From assembly GCA_035628875.1 (NCBI GenBank), contig DASPIZ010000020.1, forward strand, positions 1-64,000: a DNA stretch of 64,000 bases. Direction: 5' to 3'. The DNA comes from Ohtaekwangia sp035628875 (GTDB lineage: Bacteria > Bacteroidota > Bacteroidia > Cytophagales > Cyclobacteriaceae). The notes under the pieces were generated by a model that was given only the letters and a program-made list of their open reading frames with translations, was not told the DNA's origin and did not search any database. Each line of letters begins with the position of its first letter. The stretch's first letter is position 1. A program made the translations under genes and the position numbers. Shown here piece after piece: positions 57,271 through 64,000 of the stretch.

Positions 57271-58920
57271 GGGACCAACCTCCCAGTTTGCCTTTAGTGT
57301 GATGATAGTAATCCCTTTTTCATTTTTATAATATGTTATTTTTTCGGGCTCAGTCCGGGTAAAGAAGTTTCCGGGTGACCATTCGGAATCTTTGTTCGAG
57401 TCGGTGATGACACGAATTTGATAGTCGCCGGGCGGTAGATTTTCAAAGCTCACCATTTTAGTGTTTGTGGTATCTTTTTGTATGATGGAAAAGTTTTTGT
57501 CCAATACCTCGGTTATCCAGTGACTTTCGGTGGTGTTGAGTTCTACGTGAAGGATGCCGGTGTCTTCCTGTCTTATAGGAGAAAGAGATTGTTGTATCAT
57601 CGCAGAAGAATCCATTTCTACACTAATGAAAGATGATTTTCCGAAATAGAGGGTTAGGTTTTGTTTTTCTGGTTTGGAACGGCCGTTTATATCTTCTTCG
57701 GGTGTAGCGGAAGGGATAAATAAATTTTTTTCGAATAATTTTTTTATTGATACGGATTTGTTGTGTGGTTGCCAGGTGAGGTCTTCTGGAGAAAAGTTTA
57801 TTCTGGTTAGGGAATCGACTTGCAGATATATGCTATCGAAATCAACCGTGGCGATAGGCTTATTGTAAAATAATTTTCCGGTAAGGAGACCCGTGTTTTG
57901 AAAGATTTTAAAGTTTTCGTGGCGCAATTCAAACGGTTCAGGTGAATTTTGTCGTTGGTTGAATTTTATGTAGAAGGTAGTATCGATCTTGTTTTCGATA
58001 CTGTCGGTAGCAGTAAATTGGATTTGTGTGCTATCATTTTTTTGGAGTGTGTTATAGATGCGGATGTTTGCGTTGTCTTCTCCGAAGATGGAACGCACAG
58101 AGTCACCTGGTACTTCTATTCTGTAATTATACAAGCCTTTCGTGGTTTTTAGATTAACATAAGTATTGTAGGGTCTGGCACTTGTTAGTTTTAGGTCGCG
58201 GGTATCGAGCTTTATTAATGGAATGTCCGAAGTGGTGGTATCAGTTGATAATGCGTATGGTTCTGCTAAGAAGCCGTACTTTTCATTTCTACTATCTACA
58301 GTTAGATTTCGATTTTTATCTTCAAAAGCATAGACGACGTATTGACCTGGTTTTAAGTTGTCAATTATGAAAAGGCCTTCATCATCAACTTTTGTTATGT
58401 AAGTAGGTTTATGTTTAAAAATATTAAAAGTATCCGATTGATATAGCGCAACGGTAACGTCTTTGAGTGGTTTGTTATTACTGAGCTGGATAGTTGATCC
58501 AGCTACAGATAGGGAGTCGATATATGATCCTGTACTAAACGCAAGTTTTAAATTCCTAGCTGGATTTTTTTCGGTTATATCTTGTACAGCTTCTCTAAAG
58601 TTTAGAGAATAGGTTGTACTATCTTCGAGTTCATTTTCCAATGTGATATATACCGCTTTTTTCTTGACACTGATTTCATATTTCTTTTGAATATCCGGAG
58701 TTACGATGATTTGTTCCTTTGGATTGTTTAAAATGATGTACTCATCGAATTCGAGTTCAATCGACTTCCCTGTAAAGTTTATGGTTTCATGTTTTGGAGA
58801 TGAACCAATCATTACGGGAGGTATGGTATCCTGGGGTCCACCGGTTGGGGATGTTTGTCGTGCGCAGGCCAGCGCAAATAATGGGACAATGATCCAGTGG
58901 AGATATTTATTAAGATTCAT
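57253..58920 (-). CDS. Lipoprotein with N-terminal Ig-like (Big_5) domain
   Basis: This 555-aa protein has a lipoprotein signal (MNLNKYLHWIIVPLFALAC, Cys19). The first domain, SPTGGPQDTIPPVMIGSSPK then ELEFDEYIILNNPKEQIIVT, is the Big_5 Ig-like pattern with IPP and TYSLNF. The rest is beta-rich, with RVKDDEGLF-like CnaB/prealbumin sections (ITKVDDEGLFIIDNLKPGQY, YAFEDKNRNLTVDSRNEKYG). Proteins of this type are common in Bacteroidota near mnmG. It overlaps the next gene by 11 bp, forming a minus-strand run with the methyltransferase and mnmG. The gene body has more G than C on the plus strand, unlike minus-strand genes to the left. Confidence 0.8.
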   Translation of the reverse strand: MNLNKYLHWIIVPLFALACARQTSPTGGPQDTIPPVMIGSSPKHETINFTGKSIELEFDEYIILNNPKEQIIVTPDIQKKYEISVKKKAVYITLENELEDSTTYSLNFREAVQDITEKNPARNLKLAFSTGSYIDSLSVAGSTIQLSNNKPLKDVTVALYQSDTFNIFKHKPTYITKVDDEGLFIIDNLKPGQYVVYAFEDKNRNLTVDSRNEKYGFLAEPYALSTDTTTSDIPLIKLDTRDLKLTSARPYNTYVNLKTTKGLYNYRIEVPGDSVRSIFGEDNANIRIYNTLQKNDSTQIQFTATDSIENKIDTTFYIKFNQRQNSPEPFELRHENFKIFQNTGLLTGKLFYNKPIATVDFDSIYLQVDSLTRINFSPEDLTWQPHNKSVSIKKLFEKNLFIPSATPEEDINGRSKPEKQNLTLYFGKSSFISVEMDSSAMIQQSLSPIRQEDTGILHVELNTTESHWITEVLDKNFSIIQKDTTNTKMVSFENLPPGDYQIRVITDSNKDSEWSPGNFFTRTEPEKITYYKNEKGITIITLKANWEVGPLLITF

Positions 58921-59797
58921 GTTTTAAGACGTATATTAAACTTGAGTATTCCCCTGTTGTTCGTGCTTTTAAGTTGGAGTAGAACCCAAGGCAAACGGAC
59001 TTTATCATCGTAAACAAATTCGGGGATTTACTTTGCCTGTACTGTTCACTCATGAGGCTGATATAAAATGCATCGAGTTTCATCGGTATTTTTTTTACAA
59101 GCTTCATGTTGTGTTTCTCAAAGAGTGCTTTAATATTTTCTGTATTGAAATGCCATAAGTGTCGGGGCGTGTCATATCCTGCCCAGTACTGCTGAAAGTA
59201 ATTTGCATCCCAACTTTTATGATTTGGTACAGCAATAAACATGGTGCCATTTTTTTTTAAAAGAGTAACGAGCCGCGAAATTGTTTCATCCAAGTCATGA
59301 ACATGTTCCAGAACATGCCAGAGTGTGATTGTGGAAACCTGGAGATCGATTTCATTCAGGGCGGCAAATATCTTTTGCTCGGCCTTTTGCTCGGCGATTG
59401 CCCGGGCCTGTATTGAAGGTTCCACCCCTGTAACTTGCCAACCAGTTGATTTACAATAATTTACAAACTCGCCTGTTCCACAACCATAGTCCAAGAGTGT
59501 TTTTTCTTGCTGATATGTGGCTATTAGTCTTTCTTTTTTCTTCAGTGTAAAGTTTCTCGCCTTTAGGTATATCCATCCGATGAGATTCTGTGCACTGTCG
59601 TTGTGGGAGATGTACTTGTCACTCTGATAATACTTCCCAATTGCTTCTTTGGCCGGAGCAGGTGAAGTGATAAGCAGTTGGCAATTCTGACAACCTTTGA
59701 TAGTAAAGGTTTCCTGTGAAACGGTAAAATCCTGTGCGCTGATTGCCAGGTTGAAACGCTCGTCACCACAAATCGGACACTTTTTTATATCTGTCAT
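58910..59797 (-). CDS. Class I SAM-dependent methyltransferase with N-terminal zinc-ribbon-like segment
   Basis: This 295-aa protein begins with four cysteines in C-x2-C pairs (KKCPICGDERF and KGCQNCQLLIT), a zinc-ribbon-like element. The methyltransferase core follows: LLDYGCGTGEFVNYCKSTGWQ (motif I, about residue 99), VTGVEPS, ITLWHVLEHVHDLDE (about 157), and VPNHKSWDANYFQQYWAGYD then TPRHLWHF. This layout matches Methyltransf_23-type enzymes of envelope-polysaccharide and small-molecule modification. It overlaps mnmG by 4 bp (ATGA) and the downstream lipoprotein by 11 bp. The substrate is unknown. Confidence 0.85.
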   Translation of the reverse strand: MTDIKKCPICGDERFNLAISAQDFTVSQETFTIKGCQNCQLLITSPAPAKEAIGKYYQSDKYISHNDSAQNLIGWIYLKARNFTLKKKERLIATYQQEKTLLDYGCGTGEFVNYCKSTGWQVTGVEPSIQARAIAEQKAEQKIFAALNEIDLQVSTITLWHVLEHVHDLDETISRLVTLLKKNGTMFIAVPNHKSWDANYFQQYWAGYDTPRHLWHFNTENIKALFEKHNMKLVKKIPMKLDAFYISLMSEQYRQSKSPNLFTMIKSVCLGFYSNLKARTTGEYSSLIYVLKHES

Positions 59798-61656
59798 TTG
59801 CCCATATAAATCGTTAGAACAGAAACATCAGCCGGGGAGACTCCGCTTATCCGTGTCGCCTGACCGAGGGTCTCGGGTCTGGTTTTTTTCAATTTTTCTC
59901 TTGCCTCGTGGGAGAGCGCTTTCACGCGATCATAATCAAAGTCTGGTTTAATAATATAAGTATCAAGCGATCCGATCTTCTCTGCCAGCTTCTGTTCTCT
60001 TTCTATGTAACTCTCATATTTTAAATGAATCTCGGCTTGCTCCTGCTCTTCTGCGGAGTATGTAGATATTGTCGTGTTTATGGACGGATGAAGTTTCTTC
60101 ATTTCGGTTATTCCGATCTCAGGACGTTTCATCAAATTTATTACGTTAGTTTTTTCCCGTATCGGAGATGTGCTCAATAACTCCAGCTCGTGGTTTAAAT
60201 CTTCCGGGCCAAGTTTCATTTTTTTCAACGCTTGCAGAAGGTTTTCGACGTTTTGTTTCTTTTTATTTACAGCGTCCAGACGGTGTTCGTCTGCAAGGCC
60301 AAGTTTGTAACCGATTTCTGTAAGTCTCAGATCAGCATTGTCTTGTCTTAGGAGAATTCTGTATTCAGCCCGGGAGGTAAACATCCTGTATGGCTCGGTG
60401 GTGCCTTTGTTTACGAGGTCGTCTATTAGTACACCGATATAGGCTTCGGATCGTTTTAGTATCAATGGTTCGTAGTCACAGGCTTTATGATGGGCATTTA
60501 TGCCTGCCATTAATCCTTGGCATGCGGCTTCTTCGTAACCTGTGGTGCCGTTGATCTGTCCTGCGAAGAAAAGGTTTTCAATTTGGTGCGTTTCTAGGCT
60601 AAGTTTTAGCTGTGTTGGCGGGAAGAAATCGTACTCAATGGCATAACCGGGCCTGAACATTTTGGCCTTTTCAAATCCTGGTATTTTAGTAAGGGCAGCG
60701 TATTGAACATCTTCGGGTAGTGATGTTGAAAAGCCATTGACATAGATTTCAACTGTGTTCCATCCTTCTGGTTCTACAAAGATCTGGTGCCGGTCACGTT
60801 CAGCAAACCGGTTTATTTTATCTTCGATTGAGGGGCAGTATCTTGGCCCGAGTCCTTTTATTCTTCCCTGGAACATCGGTGATTTTTCGAAACCCTTTTT
60901 TAGTTCGCTATGAACTTCTTCATTGGTATAAGTTATCCAGCAGCTTGCCTGTGTTGATAGGGGCTTTGTATTGCTAAATGAAAACTTCCCAGGATTTTCA
61001 TCTCCTGGCTGTTCCTCCATCAAGCTATAATTCAATGATCTACCGTCTATTCTCGGAGGGGTTCCTGTTTTCATTCGACCTGATTCGAAGCCCAAGGCTA
61101 TTAGCTGTTCTGTCAGGCCTGTGGCCGATCTTTCTGCAGCTCTTCCCCCACCAAAGCTTTTTTCACCGATGTGAATCTTGCCATTTAGGAAGGTACCATT
61201 CGTTAACACGACTGACTTTCCTTTGATTTCGATTCCTAAAGCTGTCTTTACGCCGTAGGCCCTATTGTCTTTAATCAATAGCTCGCTTACCATTTCTTGC
61301 CAGAAGTCAATATTTTTGGTGCGTTCTAAAGCCAGACGCCATTCTTCACTAAAGCGCATTCGGTCATTCTGTGTGCGAGGGCTCCACATCGCTGGCCCTT
61401 TTGATCTATTTAGCATCCGAAACTGAATCATCGATTTATCGGAGATTATCCCTGATAAACCGCCTAATGCATCAATTTCCCGAACGATTTGTCCTTTCGC
61501 CACGCCGCCCATAGCGGGGTTGCACGACATTTGGGCGATCGTGTTCATGTTCATTGTAACCAGCAGTACACTGGATCCCATTGTTGCTGCTGCGTGAGCT
61601 GCTTCACAACCTGCGTGCCCAGCGCCCACCACGATAACATCATAATTTTTAAACAT
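59794..61656 (-). CDS. mnmG: tRNA uridine-5-carboxymethylaminomethyl(34) synthesis enzyme MnmG (GidA)
   Basis: This 620-aa flavoprotein has the FAD motif VVGAGHAGCEAAHAAATMG (residues 9-27), NPAMGGVAKGQIVREIDALG (about 48), RTQNDRMRFSEEWRLAL (about 94), FLNGKIHIGEKSFGGGRA, and the C-terminal helices with REKTNVINLMKRPEIGI. The family length is about 620. With MnmE it modifies U34 of several tRNAs. In many bacteria it is next to oriC. Its start is preceded by a 109-bp gap with an exact DnaA box and a parS-like site. It overlaps the methyltransferase by 4 bp. Confidence 0.96.
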   Translation of the reverse strand: MFKNYDVIVVGAGHAGCEAAHAAATMGSSVLLVTMNMNTIAQMSCNPAMGGVAKGQIVREIDALGGLSGIISDKSMIQFRMLNRSKGPAMWSPRTQNDRMRFSEEWRLALERTKNIDFWQEMVSELLIKDNRAYGVKTALGIEIKGKSVVLTNGTFLNGKIHIGEKSFGGGRAAERSATGLTEQLIALGFESGRMKTGTPPRIDGRSLNYSLMEEQPGDENPGKFSFSNTKPLSTQASCWITYTNEEVHSELKKGFEKSPMFQGRIKGLGPRYCPSIEDKINRFAERDRHQIFVEPEGWNTVEIYVNGFSTSLPEDVQYAALTKIPGFEKAKMFRPGYAIEYDFFPPTQLKLSLETHQIENLFFAGQINGTTGYEEAACQGLMAGINAHHKACDYEPLILKRSEAYIGVLIDDLVNKGTTEPYRMFTSRAEYRILLRQDNADLRLTEIGYKLGLADEHRLDAVNKKKQNVENLLQALKKMKLGPEDLNHELELLSTSPIREKTNVINLMKRPEIGITEMKKLHPSINTTISTYSAEEQEQAEIHLKYESYIEREQKLAEKIGSLDTYIIKPDFDYDRVKALSHEAREKLKKTRPETLGQATRISGVSPADVSVLTIYMGK

Positions 61657-61717
61657 ATGGTCTGAAAGCTATAATCTTTTAAAAAGTTTCCGATTTTCGA
61701 GAAAGTTGCGCACAATT

Positions 61718-61726
61718 TTTATCCAC
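61718..61726. other. Exact DnaA box (TTATCCACA) upstream of mnmG
   Basis: TTATCCACA is the consensus DnaA box. It lies 62 bp upstream of the mnmG ATG and 9 bp from the parS-like site at 61736. Confidence 0.5.
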
Positions 61727-61735
61727 ATTTCCACA

Positions 61736-61751
61736 TTGTTTCACGTGGAAC
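61736..61751. other. parS-like site 1
   Basis: TGTTTCACGTGGAACG matches the parS 16-mer TGTTTCACGTGGAACA (reverse complement of TGTTCCACGTGAAACA) at 15 of 16 positions. It lies between ybeY and mnmG. parS sites bind ParB for chromosome segregation and are usually near oriC. Confidence 0.7.
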
Positions 61752-61765
61752 GTCAGTAACATTCA

Positions 61766-62212
61766 TCAGACGAACGTTTCACGTGGAACAGTCGGCAAAG
61801 ATAGACACGCTTCTTCCTTTTTACGCATGAGAGCCTTGTTTCGCTCGCCTTTGTCAGAATAACCAATGAGATGCAGAACGCCATGAATTATGACCCTGTG
61901 AAGTTCTTCCTGAAAGGGTCTGTTGAACTTCAAAGCATTTTCGTAAACTCTGTCGATACTAATGAATATGTCGCCTTCTATGAAGTCATCGATTTCGCTG
62001 TGGTCAAAGGTGACGACGTCAGTGTATGTTGTGTGGTTTAAATACTGGATATTGATAGATCTTAGGTATTCGTCAGAACAAAAAACATAGTTGAGGCGGG
62101 AAAGGATTTTGTTCTCGTTACTAATAACGCCCTTTATCCAGGTGGAAGTTTTTCGAGATTGAGGAAGCTTGAATTTGATGCCTTCTGAGAAGAAATGGAT
62201 TGAAGTGGACAT
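61766..62212 (-). CDS. ybeY: Endoribonuclease YbeY, rRNA maturation factor
   Basis: This 148-aa protein has the UPF0054 metal site: HRVIIHGVLHLIGYSDKGER (about residues 108-127), where the usual second-half H is replaced by S-D, as in Bacteroidota members (HGxLHL-x-GY-x-DK). A VVTFDHSEIDDFIEGDIFIS segment precedes it (about 68). YbeY processes the 3' end of 16S rRNA. Its last codons (VPRETF) are encoded by a parS-like sequence. Its start overlaps the stop of the ATPase gene by 1 bp (TAATG). Confidence 0.9.
   Translation of the reverse strand: MSTSIHFFSEGIKFKLPQSRKTSTWIKGVISNENKILSRLNYVFCSDEYLRSINIQYLNHTTYTDVVTFDHSEIDDFIEGDIFISIDRVYENALKFNRPFQEELHRVIIHGVLHLIGYSDKGERNKALMRKKEEACLSLPTVPRETFV
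61774..61789. other. parS-like site 2, inside ybeY codons
   Basis: CGTTTCACGTGGAACA matches TGTTTCACGTGGAACA at 15 of 16 positions, 38 bp from site 1. On the minus strand it is TGTTCCACGTGAAACG and encodes part of the last ybeY codons (V-P-R-E-T). Keeping the site under coding constraint would be unusual. Confidence 0.7.
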
Positions 62213-62616
62213 TAGGCGTTCATGTAAAAACTCAATTCCACAACACGGCCATCTTCCTTGAATTCGACTTGATCAGAAAGATGTTTCATTAAAAATATTC
62301 CCCTTCCGCCGATTTTCTGAAGATTTGCTGGCTCTGTAGGATCTGGAAGATCCTGGTAATCGAACCCGTGGCCTTCGTCTTTTACAATAAACTTGATCAG
62401 GCTATCTTTTAGGGAAAGGCTTAGGAAGACGTTTTTCGTCTTATCACCGGAATTCCCATGCTTAATGGCATTGTTTACGGCCTCAGTCACCGCGATCATA
62501 ATATTCCCATAGATGTCATCATCTAGCTGAAATTTTTCTTTCGCATTATCGATAAAACTTTCAATCATACGGATGTTTTCAATGATCGAAGGAACCTGGA
62601 TACTAATTGTGTTCAT
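62212..62616 (-). CDS. Anti-sigma-type ATP-binding protein (RsbW-like HATPase)
   Basis: This 134-aa protein is a single HATPase_c_2 domain: NIMIAVTEAVNNAIKHGNSG (N-box, about residue 48), FIVKDEGHGFDYQDLPDP (G1 box, about 88) and GGRGIFLMKHLSDQVEF (G2 box, about 108). Without a HisKA domain, it fits the RsbW/SpoIIAB group that binds or phosphorylates anti-sigma-factor antagonists. No partner anti-sigma antagonist or sigma factor is adjacent. It overlaps ybeY by 1 bp and follows the DUF4175-type gene by 17 bp. Confidence 0.88.
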   Translation of the reverse strand: MNTISIQVPSIIENIRMIESFIDNAKEKFQLDDDIYGNIMIAVTEAVNNAIKHGNSGDKTKNVFLSLSLKDSLIKFIVKDEGHGFDYQDLPDPTEPANLQKIGGRGIFLMKHLSDQVEFKEDGRVVELSFYMNA

Positions 62617-62633
62617 TGGGCAGTCTGCAATGT

Positions 62634-64000
62634 TTATTGGTTTCCCATTCGTTTAAAATACTCATTAACTTCCTTCTTATAATAAGGATAGAGTTTTGGC
62701 GGAACGGTTTTTAGCAATTCTACTTCTTTTTCTTTTAGCCGCAAATATTCTTCGAATGCCGCCGGAATTTCTTTGTCGTATTCCTTCGCAGTCTCTCCTT
62801 TTCTTTCTTCATCAAGGTCTTGTTCTCGCATTGATTTCTCTGATTCAAGAAGCCTTGTTAAAATATCCTCCTGCCTTTTGATCAACTGATCAGTTAATTG
62901 TTTGTTTACCAAATCCATTTCTGTCTGCTCCATTTTGCCAGGTATATTACCCGGCAGCTTCCCGTCTTTCATTTTATTCTCCATTTCCTGAAGGGCTTTC
63001 CGAATGCGTTCCTGTTCTGCTGCCATTTCAGCAAGTTCCTCAGAAAGTGGGCGACCAGATTTACCACTGTTCTTCAATTGCTCGATTTTTTGGTTTAGCC
63101 GCTGTTGCATTTGACTAAGACTAGGCTTATTCTTTCCCTTGTTCGATGGCTTGGCGTTGGCCATCATCTGCATCATCATTTCAAAATGATTGTCAAGCAT
63201 AAGGGCAAGATTATTAATGGATGCCATGCTGGCTTGCATTTCGGTGGAGGCTTGAGGCTTCCGTCTTTCTTTATTTGACTCAATTACACGATCAAGGTGA
63301 TTATTAAGTTCAGAAACTTCTTTTGTAACAATGGATCCCATAAACGGATCTCGTTTTCCTAGAGCCAACAAGCTGTCTTCCAGAACTTTAGCGTCGTCTT
63401 TTAGCTTGATCTGATTTTGAGCAATCACATTAAACCGGGGATCATTTGGGGTTAATTCACCAAACTGTTTCATCAAACCTTCCTGATCGTAGGATAACTT
63501 TACCAAGCCGTGAATAATCTGTCGCAAACTCTCCAGGTTCTCCATTTCCATTTCCATCTCCATCGAAGATTGTGACTGCTGCATTTGATCTTTCATTTGC
63601 TGCATTTTTTGAAGAGAATTATTTTGTGGAGATTTCGACTTCGCGGGTTCATTATTTTCTAATAATTCCTTACTCATTTCTTGTTCCTGGAGGATTTCAT
63701 CCATGCTTTCCTTTAGTTCGGAGTTTTCATTCTTGTGCAATTCTTCACCTAATTTCTCTAATTCATCAAGTGCTTTGTCGTTGTCTTTTTGTTCTTCAAT
63801 CAATTTCTCCTGTTCCCTCGCGAGTGATTCACTTTGTTTTTTCGACGCTGCTTCTTTTTCTTCTTTATTTTCTTTCGTCCGCCTATTATTTTGTTGTTCC
63901 AGGGATTCGGTTTTTTCGAGCAGTGATTTCTGTTTCTGAATCTGATCGTCAAGATTTTTTATGGCCTGATCCATTTTATAGTCGTACTGCAATTCCTTAA
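62634..64000 (-). CDS. DUF4175-type coiled-coil protein, C-terminal part (runs off the window)
   Basis: The visible part (about 455 residues) is highly charged and rich in Gln, Glu and Lys, with coiled-coil repeats (KEEKEAASKKQSESLAREQE, MQQMKDQMQQSQSSMEMEME). It ends PPKLYPYYKKEVNEYFKRMG, the end of DUF4175 proteins. The frame is open through the window edge, so the N-terminal membrane part is outside. Family members are about 1,100 aa, so much is missing. It starts the run DUF4175-ATPase-ybeY. The role is unknown; a membrane-associated scaffold is plausible. Confidence 0.7.
   Translation of the reverse strand, partial: KELQYDYKMDQAIKNLDDQIQKQKSLLEKTESLEQQNNRRTKENKEEKEAASKKQSESLAREQEKLIEEQKDNDKALDELEKLGEELHKNENSELKESMDEILQEQEMSKELLENNEPAKSKSPQNNSLQKMQQMKDQMQQSQSSMEMEMEMENLESLRQIIHGLVKLSYDQEGLMKQFGELTPNDPRFNVIAQNQIKLKDDAKVLEDSLLALGKRDPFMGSIVTKEVSELNNHLDRVIESNKERRKPQASTEMQASMASINNLALMLDNHFEMMMQMMANAKPSNKGKNKPSLSQMQQRLNQKIEQLKNSGKSGRPLSEELAEMAAEQERIRKALQEMENKMKDGKLPGNIPGKMEQTEMDLVNKQLTDQLIKRQEDILTRLLESEKSMREQDLDEERKGETAKEYDKEIPAAFEEYLRLKEKEVELLKTVPPKLYPYYKKEVNEYFKRMGNQ

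Noticed and set aside
61657..61765. Possible oriC directly at mnmG instead of 57 kb
   Set aside because: Only one DnaA box is exact and the gap is 109 bp; no repeat or AT tract is seen. Kept as parS/DnaA-box evidence only.
63572..64000. Plus-strand ORFs across the DUF4175-type gene
   Set aside because: Ser/Phe-rich translations mirror Glu/Lys/Gln codons of the coiled-coil gene on the other strand.
1..64000. CRISPR arrays, tRNA/rRNA genes, transposases, phage genes, toxin-antitoxin pairs
   Set aside because: I looked for direct repeats with regular spacers, tRNA-like cloverleaf ends and known protein signatures and found none.

Overview
The window looks like a chromosomal segment of a Bacteroidota bacterium, most likely of the order Cytophagales. 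The gene content supports this: a TonB-dependent receptor, a Y_Y_Y propeller protein, a DUF4175-type protein, an IspH with the long N-terminus usual in this order, YpdA, and many Sec-exported proteins whose signal peptide ends in AQ. Several genes carry the Bacteroidota -7 promoter element TAnnTTTG close to the start codon. I see no tRNA, rRNA, CRISPR, phage or transposase gene. Most of the window is core metabolism and envelope biology.

Layout. 0-10 kb: partial radical SAM protein, D-cysteine desulfhydrase-like enzyme, a 110-bp tandem repeat, 2'-5' RNA ligase-like protein, dipeptidyl peptidase IV, YpdA, a beta-barrel protein, a frameshifted fructosamine kinase and a TonB receptor. 10-20 kb: ispH without a canonical start codon, a 57-aa protein and a DegP/HtrA protease, RlmI-like methyltransferase, a DinB / ATP-grasp / LysE-exporter gene set, and PrsW. 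20-30 kb: GAF protein, lipoprotein, a paralogous pair of secreted proteins, MBL hydrolase, DUF763 and AlkD-like genes, Rieske protein. 30-45 kb: M20 amidohydrolase; a tightly packed minus-strand run of DinB, PBP4-like DacB, GH3, HutG and HutF; a PAS histidine kinase; a kinase-less propeller sensor; RecG. 45-55 kb: nitronate monooxygenase and VOC genes, a pair of thioredoxin-fold proteins, a Gdx-type SMR pump, and a MarR-fadN-fadA-fadE beta-oxidation operon. 55-64 kb: all minus strand, with a TPR protein, Big_5 lipoprotein, methyltransferase, mnmG, ybeY, an anti-sigma-type ATPase and the end of a DUF4175-type protein.

The most notable signal is possible origin-proximal architecture at the right end. 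Two parS-like sites, each 15/16 to the canonical 16-mer, lie 38 bp apart beside mnmG, one of them inside the last codons of ybeY. An exact DnaA box is next to them. About 4.5 kb to the left, an AT-rich gap at about 57.0-57.27 kb has a TA tract, five DnaA-box-like sequences and a hand-counted change in G/C skew. Other items worth a look are the start-less ispH, the broken fructosamine kinase, two copies of an inverted-repeat element, a kinase-less propeller protein with a basic low-complexity insertion, and a 16-codon upstream ORF coupled to a small gene.
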